Positions 27,132 through 34,251 of a DNA stretch of 64,000 nucleotides are shown one piece after another. The first letter of the stretch is position 1, and the number at the start of each line of letters is the position of its first letter. Position numbers and translations under genes: made by a program. Origin of the DNA: PALSA-505 sp036267135 (GTDB lineage: Bacteria; Actinomycetota; Actinomycetes; Streptosporangiales; Streptosporangiaceae); NCBI GenBank assembly GCA_036267135.1, contig DATAWQ010000078.1:1-64000 (forward strand), written 5' to 3'. The notes under the pieces were generated by a model. The model was given only the letters and a program-made list of their open reading frames with translations. It was not told the origin of the DNA and made no database searches.

Positions 27132-27418
27132 TGAGCTGCGGGAATCCTCACGAGACGCCGTGTAGCGAGGTGCTCGCGCGGGTCTACACCTACATCGACG
27201 GCGAAGAGCTCGGTGGAATCACTTACGGCGAAATCCGGCAGCATCTAGACGAATGCGGACCGTGTCTGCGGGAATACGGTCTCGAAGAAGTCGTGAAAAA
27301 ACTGGTCCACAAGCATTGCGGTCACGATCTGGTCCCCGCTGAACTGCGGGCCAGGGTCCTCATCCGGATCCAGCAGGTCCGAATTGAGATCGAGGCGACC
27401 GAAATCCAGGCCGACTAG
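27131..27418 (+). CDS. rsrA: Zinc-containing redox anti-sigma factor RsrA
   Basis: This 95-aa ZAS-family anti-sigma factor holds SigR until oxidation of its thiols releases zinc. The motif HLDECGPC gives His38, Cys42 and Cys45; Cys3, Cys11 and Cys63 are the other conserved positions. The middle (EYGLEEVVKKLVHKHCGHD) and the C-terminal helix (RVLIRIQQVRIEIEATEI) fit the family. Translation is coupled to sigR. Confidence 0.93.
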   Translation: MSCGNPHETPCSEVLARVYTYIDGEELGGITYGEIRQHLDECGPCLREYGLEEVVKKLVHKHCGHDLVPAELRARVLIRIQQVRIEIEATEIQAD

Positions 27419-27612
27419 GCGATGCCCGGCCAAAGCCGGTCAGCAAGTGACGATCCGGGGCGGCTAACAGGAAGTCTTTCCGGCAGAGTACCGGCAATTC
27501 CTCATTCGGCCAGGCGCAGCGTGCCCACCGCGTTTTACATTTGTAACGGTGTCCGGCATTGGGCCGGTCATCGATTCATGCCTGGTGCCTCGCGCACCAT
27601 GGGAGCGGCGTC

Positions 27613-28833
27613 ATGACCGAGACGGATGATCAGGACGCGGCGCTGGCCGGCTACCTGAAGCTGGCGACGCTCGCCGATCGCCAGATGCCCCAGCTCGGTT
27701 TCTTTCCTCCCACCGATCCCGAAGCCCCGGCCACTCCCGAAGCCCCGGCCACTCCCGAAGCACAGTCCACTCCCGAAGCACAGTCCACCGACCCGGAGCC
27801 GGACGCGACCGAGATGGCCGCCCGGGTCACGGCCGATCCCGTCGCCTGGTTCACCGCCGAGCGGTTCCGCCTGCTGGAGATCATCCGGTGGGCGTGCGCG
27901 AATGGCCGGTACCTGGCGGCCACCCGGCTCGCCTCCCGCCAGCTCACCTTCCAGTTCCTGCAGCACCGGGTGGACGACGCGGACCAGATGTGGCGGGCGA
28001 TCGAGCAGGCCGCCGACCGGGCCGGTGACATCGCCACCTCGTCGGAGGCCAGGTTCCACCTGGCCTGGGTGATGGCGGACGGTGGCCGGTTCACCGACGC
28101 CTACGCCGCGCTCGACAAGTGCATCCCCATCCTGGAGGCCAGGGGAGTCCGCGGCACCCTCGCAGCCGCGCTGTACTGGCGGGCGTTCTGCGCCGACATG
28201 CTGGGCCGCAACGAGATCCAGCGGGACGACGGGGAGCGCTGCCTGGGCCTGGCCCGCCAGCTCCGCGAACCTGGGATCGAGGTGATGGCGCTGCGCATCC
28301 TGGGCATGGCGCTCATCAGGCTCGGCAGCCAGGATCGCGGCATCGCGCTGTGCGAGCAGGCGGTGCGGCTGGCCCAGGAGAAGGGCAAGCTCGCCTGGGA
28401 GTACTACGCGATCACGACGCTGGCGTTCGCGCTGTGCAAGGCGGGGCGGCACGAGTCCGCTGAGCGCTGCTGCCAGCAGGGCATCGAGGTGAGCAACCGG
28501 CTGGGCCTGTTCGTCACCGGCCAGGCCTACATGCTCGGGCTGCTGGGGGACTCCTATGTGGGCCAGGGCCGCTACCGAGAGGGGATCAAGGCCTTCACCC
28601 AGGCCATGACCGAATTCAACGAGAGCGGGGAGCTCAGGGGCCAGGCGCTGTGCCTGCTCAAACTGGGCCGGGCGCATCTCGCGCTGGGCGAGCCGGAGCG
28701 GGCCGCGCAGGTCCTGCAGCAGTGCTTCCCGATGTTCGGCGAACTGGGCCTGCCCGCCTACGAGGACGCGGTCATCAAGGCACTAGACGAATGCCGGCCC
28801 ACTACCGAGGCCACGCTGGCCGGCGCGCCCTGA
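27613..28833 (+). CDS. Tetratricopeptide-repeat protein
   Basis: This cytoplasmic protein of about 406 aa consists mainly of TPR-like helix pairs from residue ~90 on, such as ARFHLAWVMADGGRFTDAYAALDKCIPILEARG and GQAYMLGLLGDSYVGQGRYREGIKAFTQAMTEF. This is similar to the TPR half of SARP/AfsR and LuxR-type regulators but without a DNA-binding or nucleotide-binding domain. Residues ~37-60 come from an 18-bp tandem repeat encoding EAPATP/EAQSTP. Probably a scaffold or sensor. It lies between rsrA and the HD-domain genes. Confidence 0.75.
   Translation: MTETDDQDAALAGYLKLATLADRQMPQLGFFPPTDPEAPATPEAPATPEAQSTPEAQSTDPEPDATEMAARVTADPVAWFTAERFRLLEIIRWACANGRYLAATRLASRQLTFQFLQHRVDDADQMWRAIEQAADRAGDIATSSEARFHLAWVMADGGRFTDAYAALDKCIPILEARGVRGTLAAALYWRAFCADMLGRNEIQRDDGERCLGLARQLREPGIEVMALRILGMALIRLGSQDRGIALCEQAVRLAQEKGKLAWEYYAITTLAFALCKAGRHESAERCCQQGIEVSNRLGLFVTGQAYMLGLLGDSYVGQGRYREGIKAFTQAMTEFNESGELRGQALCLLKLGRAHLALGEPERAAQVLQQCFPMFGELGLPAYEDAVIKALDECRPTTEATLAGAP
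27721..27789 (+). repeat. 18-bp tandem repeat inside the TPR gene
   Basis: Nearly four units of GAAGCCCCGGCCACTCCC; the third and fourth carry GAAGCACAGTCCACTCCC, and the last is cut after 15 bp. All are in frame, giving a flexible Pro-rich linker whose length could vary between strains. Confidence 0.85.
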
Positions 28834-28870
28834 CAAGCGGCGGACAAGTGGTCCTGAGCTGGGCCGGAAT

Positions 28871-28900
28871 CAAGTTGTGATCACTATGTGCAAGTTGTGA
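28871..28900 (+). promoter_or_regulatory. Two CAAGTTGTGA direct repeats, 20-bp period
   Basis: CAAGTTGTGA occurs at 28871-28880 and 28891-28900, exactly two helical turns apart, in the 290-bp gap before the HD-GYP gene. A partial third copy (CAAGTTGG) is near 29000. The spacing suits cooperative binding of a regulator. Confidence 0.4.
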
Positions 28901-29025
28901 GTCACGATTTGCGCACGATGCCGATTGGGCCTGCGCTTATCGCGCCATCCGAGATACTCTAGGTCCCAGGCCGCAACCAAGACGGGCTGAAGCCTGCGCA
29001 AGTTGGTTCAGGAGGTGGACCGCGC

Positions 29026-29079
29026 ATGCAATCGACGTACGGGGCGCGGAGGAAGCTCCGGGGCACGGTGTGGGGCTGA
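29026..29079 (+). CDS. 17-aa leader-like reading frame before the HD-GYP gene
   Basis: ATG at 29026 to TGA at 29079 encodes MQSTYGARRKLRGTVWG. A strong AGGAGGTG lies at 29010-29017, better than that of the downstream gene. The peptide is very basic. It could be a translated leader that controls the HD-GYP operon 45 nt downstream, or a small protein in its own right. Evidence is only the ribosome site and position. Confidence 0.4.
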   Translation: MQSTYGARRKLRGTVWG

Positions 29080-29124
29080 CACACTTCGGCGGCTAACGAC
29101 GGATGTGCCGGTGCTGACAAGGGG

Positions 29125-30489
29125 GTGGGCTTGAGAGCGCTCTCGTGGCCCGCCCGGATATACATCGCCCTGGTCGTCGTCTTCGGTGCTGCCGTCATCG
29201 CTCTCGGGCCGTTCCGGAGTATTTCGCTGGGCACGCTGCTCGTGCTGGCGCTGCTGTTCTTCGTGTGCGAGTCCGCGCCCGCGATCTTGACGCCGAACAG
29301 CATCCTGGTGCCGCACCGCGTTTCCTGGACCCCGAGCACCTCGGCGACCCTGGCCGCGGTGGTCCTGCTCGGGCCGGTGGGCGCGGCCCTGGTCGGGACC
29401 GCCACCGCCTTCACCTTGCTTCGTGGCCGCCTGGCCGTACAACGCGCGTTCAACGCCGGCATGTATGCCCTCAGCGCCTACACCTCCGGGCACGTGTTCG
29501 TCGCGCTCGGCGGCCACGTGGGCCTGCCGAACGGCAATTCCTTCCCCGGCATCATCGGGCCGTTCGCGGCGGCCGCCGCCACCCATGTGATCATCAACAA
29601 CGGCCTGGTCAGGGGTGTGCTCCGGCTGACGGTCAGCCCCGACGCCAGCAAGCGGCCCGCTGGCCTCGTGGACCTGCGGCTGATGGTCTCCGACCTCGGT
29701 TATGCGGCGCTGGGGCTGCTGATCGCGGCGCTGTGGAGCGTGGTTTCGGGATTCGCGGCGATCCTGGTGCTGATCCCGCTGCTGGTGGCCCGGTGGGCCA
29801 TCGGCCAGTACGCGGAGCAGCAGCGCGCCTACGAGGCCACCATGGCGGCGCTGTGCAAGGCCGTGGAGACCAAGGACTTCTACACCAGGGGGCACAGCGA
29901 GCGCGTGTCCCGTGGTTCGGCCATGCTGGCCCGCGAGATCGGCATGCGCACGGACCGGCTGGAGGCGATCACCTACGCCGGCATGCTGCACGACGTAGGG
30001 AAGCTCGGCGTGCCCACCAAGGTGCTGCAGAAGTCGGGGAAGCTCTCCGAAGAGGAGTACGCGGCGATCCAGCTGCACCCCATGCGCGGTCTGGAGATCG
30101 TGCGGGAGATCGGCTTCCTGGACGAGGCGCTGGCCGGGATCATGCACCACCACGAGCGGATCGACGGCCGCGGCTACCCACTCGGCCTGGCCGGCGACGA
30201 GATTCCCGAGTTCGCCAGGGTCATCGCGGTGGCCGACGCGTTTGACTCGATGACCTCCACCCGCTCCTACCGGGGAGCACGCCGGATCGAGGAGGCCATC
30301 GCCGAACTCCGCAAGTGGTCGGGCAGCCAGTTCGACCCGGCGCTGGTGGCCGCGTTCGTGACCGCGTTGCAGCGGGACGGCTGGGAACGGCCCGCGCCGG
30401 TCGAGCCGCCGTCCGCTGGGTCCGCTCACGTGGCTGCCCAGGACCACGATGATCCGACCGCTCCGCTCCGGGTTGTCGAGAACCGCTGA
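29125..30489 (+). CDS. Membrane-bound HD-GYP phosphodiesterase-like protein
   Basis: This 454-aa protein has an N-terminal membrane part of about 6-7 helices (residues 8-228) and a cytoplasmic HD-GYP domain. Catalytic motifs are complete: H289-D290 in MLHDVGKLGVP, HHHERIDGRGYPLGL at 341-355, and D371 in VADAFDSMTSTRSYR. Such domains hydrolyse cyclic di-GMP or related signals; the ligand sensed by the membrane part is unknown. GTG at 29125 is used, with AAGGGGG just upstream; a TTG 6 nt later is possible. It is followed by a second, degenerate relative. Confidence 0.85.
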   Translation: MGLRALSWPARIYIALVVVFGAAVIALGPFRSISLGTLLVLALLFFVCESAPAILTPNSILVPHRVSWTPSTSATLAAVVLLGPVGAALVGTATAFTLLRGRLAVQRAFNAGMYALSAYTSGHVFVALGGHVGLPNGNSFPGIIGPFAAAAATHVIINNGLVRGVLRLTVSPDASKRPAGLVDLRLMVSDLGYAALGLLIAALWSVVSGFAAILVLIPLLVARWAIGQYAEQQRAYEATMAALCKAVETKDFYTRGHSERVSRGSAMLAREIGMRTDRLEAITYAGMLHDVGKLGVPTKVLQKSGKLSEEEYAAIQLHPMRGLEIVREIGFLDEALAGIMHHHERIDGRGYPLGLAGDEIPEFARVIAVADAFDSMTSTRSYRGARRIEEAIAELRKWSGSQFDPALVAAFVTALQRDGWERPAPVEPPSAGSAHVAAQDHDDPTAPLRVVENR

Positions 30490-30602
30490 CCTCACCGTGA
30501 TCCCGCACCGAACGAGACTGCCGTGACCTTTTCCCCACCGAGGCGACCGAGACGACCGAGGCGCGCGAGACGACCGAGGCGGCTGAGCCGGGAGAGGCGG
30601 CC

Positions 30603-31889
30603 GTGACCGCCCAGCGATCCGGCAGCCGCAGCGCCTCCTGGCAGGCCATGGACTCCGGCCAGTTGCTGCTCATCGCCGCCGCCGGGATGCTCGCGGTGGC
30701 GGCCATCGCCCAGGTGGCGGTGACCGGCGTCGTCCAGGTCGGGGACGCCGTCGCGTTCGGCTCCCTGGTCGCCCTGGGCGAGCTGCTGCGGATCACGCTG
30801 CCCGGCAACCGGGAGTCGGCCCCGATCGCCTTCGGCGGGGCGCTCGGCTACGCCCTGCTGCTCGACATCGGCGCGCAGCCGGCCGTCCAGTCCGCCCTGC
30901 AGGTGATCGTGATCACCGTCGGCGGGACGATCGTGGGCGCGCTGCCGCATCTGGCCGCGGGCCGGCCCGCCAAGCTGTCCGGGATGGCGTCCCGGCTGGT
31001 CTCGGTGTCCTGCGTGGCCTTCGCGTTCCGCCCGCTCGCCCCGACCACCCTGATGCAGAAGCACTGGTGGATCGCGCTCGCCGTGATGACCCTGCTGGTG
31101 GTGCTGGCCTGGTTCCTGGACGCGCTCTTCGGCGCGCTGATCCGGGCCGAGGAGCTGCGCGCCAGGTTCAGCGTCGCGCTGTGGGACGAGCTGCGCGTGC
31201 AGTTGCCGCTGGGCGCGGCGGTGGGCGCGTCCGCGCTGCTGATCGCGTTCTCCTCCGAGGTCATGGGCCTGGCCGCGGTGTGGGTGTTCACCGGCCCGCT
31301 GCTCGTCTCCCAGGTCGCGTTCCGCCGCTACGTGGGCATTCGCACCACCTACCTGGAGACCGTGCGGGCCCTGTCCCGGATGACCGAGGTGGGCGGCTAC
31401 GTGGAGGGCGGGCACTCGCGCCGGGTGAGCAGGCTGGCCGTGGCGGTGGGCCGCGAGCTCGGCATGGGCGAGTCCGAGCTCGAGGAGCTGGAGTACGCCG
31501 CGCTCATGCACGACATCGGCCAGCTCTCGCTGCGCGACCCGATCCCCGGCGGGGCCACCGTGCTCGTCTCACCCGCTGACCAGCGCCGGATCGCCGAGCT
31601 CGGGGCCGACGTGATCCGCCAGGCGGGCGTGCTCGACCAGGTCGCGGAGATCGTCCGCCAGCAGAGCGACCCGGCGCGGGGCGGCGACCCGGGCTCGGGT
31701 CCGCCGGTGGCCAGCCGGATCATCCGGGCCGCCAACGCCTTCGACGACCTGGTGGGCAGCTCCGCCGACCGGGACCGGGCCGCCGACGCCCTGGGCCGGC
31801 TGCGGCTGGACACCTCGTCCGAATACGATCCCGGAGTGGTCGAAGCACTCAGTAAGGTGGTCGGTCGGCGTTCGCTCAGCCTAACCTGA
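30603..31889 (+). CDS. Membrane protein with a degenerate HD-GYP domain
   Basis: This 428-aa protein has the same layout as the upstream gene: membrane helices up to about residue 240, then an HD domain. H303-D304 are present in MHDIGQLSL, but the Lys after HDxG is Gln (Q307). The HHExxDGxGYP segment is replaced by RQQSDPARGGDPGSGPP (352-368), so the third metal and GYP contacts are lost. It is probably a catalytically weak or regulatory partner of the upstream enzyme. The gap before it (30490-30602) contains GACCGAG-type short repeats. Start GTG at 30603. Confidence 0.75.
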   Translation: MTAQRSGSRSASWQAMDSGQLLLIAAAGMLAVAAIAQVAVTGVVQVGDAVAFGSLVALGELLRITLPGNRESAPIAFGGALGYALLLDIGAQPAVQSALQVIVITVGGTIVGALPHLAAGRPAKLSGMASRLVSVSCVAFAFRPLAPTTLMQKHWWIALAVMTLLVVLAWFLDALFGALIRAEELRARFSVALWDELRVQLPLGAAVGASALLIAFSSEVMGLAAVWVFTGPLLVSQVAFRRYVGIRTTYLETVRALSRMTEVGGYVEGGHSRRVSRLAVAVGRELGMGESELEELEYAALMHDIGQLSLRDPIPGGATVLVSPADQRRIAELGADVIRQAGVLDQVAEIVRQQSDPARGGDPGSGPPVASRIIRAANAFDDLVGSSADRDRAADALGRLRLDTSSEYDPGVVEALSKVVGRRSLSLT

Positions 31890-31919
31890 GCGCCCTGAAC
31901 CCTAGAGAAGGAGACGCGG

Positions 31920-32132
31920 GTGGCGGAAGTCCGTGCCGAGATGGTCGCGAACGTGTGGAAGGTTGTCACCGCAGAAGGCGCGGACGTGGACGACGGAGAC
32001 ACGCTGGTCATCCTGGAGTCGATGAAGATGGAGATCCCCGTGCTCGCCGAGGAGCCGGGCAAGGTGACCAAGCTGGCGGTGGCCGAGGGCGACGTGGTGC
32101 AGGAAGGCGACCTGATCGCCATCATCGAGTGA
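31920..32132 (+). CDS. Single-domain biotinyl carrier protein (TB7.3-like)
   Basis: This 70-aa protein is only a biotinyl domain: ILESMKME with the acceptor Lys36, flanked by the two Gly turns typical of BCCP. In M. tuberculosis the equivalent TB7.3 (Rv3221c) also sits in the sigH/pdtaS neighbourhood. It may serve an acyl-CoA carboxylase encoded elsewhere. The GTG at 31920 has AAGGAG 6 nt upstream. Confidence 0.9.
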   Translation: MAEVRAEMVANVWKVVTAEGADVDDGDTLVILESMKMEIPVLAEEPGKVTKLAVAEGDVVQEGDLIAIIE

Positions 32133-32382
32133 GGTCGTCCCTGGGCCTGGGCGCTCCGGGCCCGGGAGCGGCCGCCCCGTGCTGTGCGCAGCGGGCCGTC
32201 CACCGGTCCGGCGTGACCTTGACGATCATCCGGCGGCCGCACTGCGGGCAGTAGCGCGGCGGGTCGAGCGCGCCCGCCCGCAGGCAGGCCCCGTGATCCC
32301 GCGCGTCCGCCGGCGGCCCGCCCGTCGGCTGCCCGCCCACCGGCAGCCCGCACTGCCCGCAGTAGGCCGCGGTCACGCTCAC
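32122..32382 (-). CDS. bsaP: Biotin synthase auxiliary protein (BsaP)
   Basis: This small Cys-rich protein of 86 aa reads YCGQCGLPV near the start, and YCPQCGRRMIVKVTPDRWTARC as its core, giving Cys8, 11, 33, 45, 48 and 65. That is the pattern of actinobacterial BsaP (Rv1590 type), an iron-sulfur protein that supports BioB turnover. In mycobacteria it follows bioB directly; here it is about 6.3 kb away. Its GTG overlaps the stop of the IlvG-like gene as GTGA, so it is translated from that message. It overlaps the 3' end of the convergent biotinyl carrier gene by 11 nt. Confidence 0.8.
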   Translation of the reverse strand: MSVTAAYCGQCGLPVGGQPTGGPPADARDHGACLRAGALDPPRYCPQCGRRMIVKVTPDRWTARCAQHGAAAPGPGAPRPRDDLTR

Positions 32383-34136
32383 ACGCCCGTGGTGGACCGC
32401 GGATAGGCGATGGCGGGGTCGGTGATCACGTTGACCAGGTAGGGCACGTTGGCCTCGAACGCCCGGCGCAGCGCGGGCCCGATCTGCCCCGGCTCGGTGA
32501 CCAGCTCACCGGCCCCGCCGAGGGCGCGCACCACTTCGTCGTAGCGGCACATCGGCTGCAGCTCGGCCACCACGTCGTACCCGTACAGCGCCTGCATCGG
32601 ATGCTTCTCCAGGCCCCAGATGCCGTTGTTCCCGCAGATCATCACCACCGGCAGGTTGTGCCGGACCAGCGTGTCCACATCCATCAGCGAGAACCCCGCC
32701 GCGCCGTCCCCGAGCAGCAGCACCACCTGCGCCGCCGGCCGGGCGATCCGCGCCGCGATGGCGTAGCCGAGCCCGGTGCCCAGGCACCCGTACGGACCGG
32801 GATCGAGCCAGCCACCCGGCCGCCGCGGCTCGACGTACTTGCCCGCGTACGAGACGAAATCACCGCCGTCCCCGACGACGACGGCGTCCTCGTCGAGCAC
32901 CCGCAGCAGCTCTCCGTACACACGCATGGGATGGATCGGGGTGGCGTCGCTCGAAAGCAGCGATTGATCTGAATGAACGGCTGCGCCAGCGGCCGATTGC
33001 AGCTTGGCCAGCCATTCGCCCCTGGAACGGCTGGGGCTCGCCCCAGCGGCGCCGAGCTGGCCGAAGCCGAGCTGGCTGAAAAACGTGGCCAGGCTGCCCG
33101 CCGCCGACGCGGCCAGCGGGCAGTGCCGGGCGATCTGCTCCTCGGCGTCCATCACGTGCACGACCTGAGCCCGCGGCGCGCCGTCCCGGCCACCGAACTC
33201 GCCGTAGCCCAGCCGGAAGTCCAGCGGCGTCCCCACCACGATCACCAGGTCGGCGTCCTTGAACGCGGTGGACCTGGCCCTGGTCACCAGCAGTTCGTGC
33301 CCGGCCGGCAGGATGCCCCGGCCCTGCCCGTTCGCGATGACCGGCAGCCGCAGCTCCTCGGCAGCCAGCCTGGCCTCCTGTTCGGCCCCGTCCAGCCAGA
33401 CGTCCGAGCCGAGGACCAGCACCGGCCGCTGCGCCGCGCCGATCAGCTCCGCGACCCGCCCGGCCGCGCCACCCTCCCCGGCCGCCCCGCCCTCCCCGAC
33501 GCCCTCAGCGCCTCCAACCCCATTAGAACTACTGGCCTCACCAACCCCACGGGCCATACCAGCCCCTGCCCCACCGGTCCCACCAGCATCAGTGGCCCCA
33601 CCCGTCTCGTCCGCCCCGAACAGGGCCTCGAGTGAGATGTCGAGGAACACTGGGCCCCGGTGCCTGCTGCCTGCCAGCCGGAAGGCCTCGGTCACCGCGG
33701 CGGAGATCCGCTTGGTGTCGTGCTCGGTCCAGGCCCGCTTGGTCACCGGAGCTACCAGTTGCGGGTGGTCGATCTCCTGGAGGCTGCCCGAGCCCCAGCG
33801 GTAGTCCGGGGCCCGCCCGGCCAGCACCACCACGGGGGAGCCGTTGAAGTGCGCGGTCGTGATCGCGCTCACCCCGTTGGTCACGCCGGGGCCGGCGGTC
33901 AGCACGGCCAGGCCCGGGGTCCGGGTCAGCCGGGCCGTCGCCTCGGCGGCGAACACCGCGGTCTGCTCGTGCCTGACGTCAAGCAGCCGCATCGGCGGAT
34001 CCGCCTTGACCGCGCCGTCGTACAGCGGGAACACGTGCCCGCCGGACAGGGTGAACATCGTGGTCACGCCGTGGGCACGGGCGGCGGCCACCGCGAGCAT
34101 GCCGCCGTGCGCGGGCACCTGGGACTCATCGTTCAT
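32379..34136 (-). CDS. ThDP-dependent enzyme, acetolactate-synthase-like (IlvG/Rv1820 type)
   Basis: This 585-aa three-domain ThDP enzyme has the catalytic Glu in RHEQTAVFAAE, the N-terminal GGHVFPLYDG and TAGPGVTNGVSAI blocks, and the cofactor motif GDGAAGFSLMDVDTLVRHNLPVVMICGNNG. Rv1820-like proteins are called acetolactate synthase, but their reaction is not certain, and oxalyl-CoA or other 2-keto acids are possible. A Gly/Ala-rich insert of about 50 residues (from about 178) sits between domains 1 and 2. bsaP is coupled to its 3' end. Confidence 0.75.
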   Translation of the reverse strand: MNDESQVPAHGGMLAVAAARAHGVTTMFTLSGGHVFPLYDGAVKADPPMRLLDVRHEQTAVFAAEATARLTRTPGLAVLTAGPGVTNGVSAITTAHFNGSPVVVLAGRAPDYRWGSGSLQEIDHPQLVAPVTKRAWTEHDTKRISAAVTEAFRLAGSRHRGPVFLDISLEALFGADETGGATDAGGTGGAGAGMARGVGEASSSNGVGGAEGVGEGGAAGEGGAAGRVAELIGAAQRPVLVLGSDVWLDGAEQEARLAAEELRLPVIANGQGRGILPAGHELLVTRARSTAFKDADLVIVVGTPLDFRLGYGEFGGRDGAPRAQVVHVMDAEEQIARHCPLAASAAGSLATFFSQLGFGQLGAAGASPSRSRGEWLAKLQSAAGAAVHSDQSLLSSDATPIHPMRVYGELLRVLDEDAVVVGDGGDFVSYAGKYVEPRRPGGWLDPGPYGCLGTGLGYAIAARIARPAAQVVLLLGDGAAGFSLMDVDTLVRHNLPVVMICGNNGIWGLEKHPMQALYGYDVVAELQPMCRYDEVVRALGGAGELVTEPGQIGPALRRAFEANVPYLVNVITDPAIAYPRSTTGV

Positions 34137-34251
34137 GCCGCGACGCTACCAGCGGGTCACTTAGGTTCGGTAGACGCGGGTGCGGCCCGCGCCGCGGCCC
34201 ACGGAACATCAAGGATGTATCAAGGCATCGCCGCGTTCGCTCTTGCTAGGT

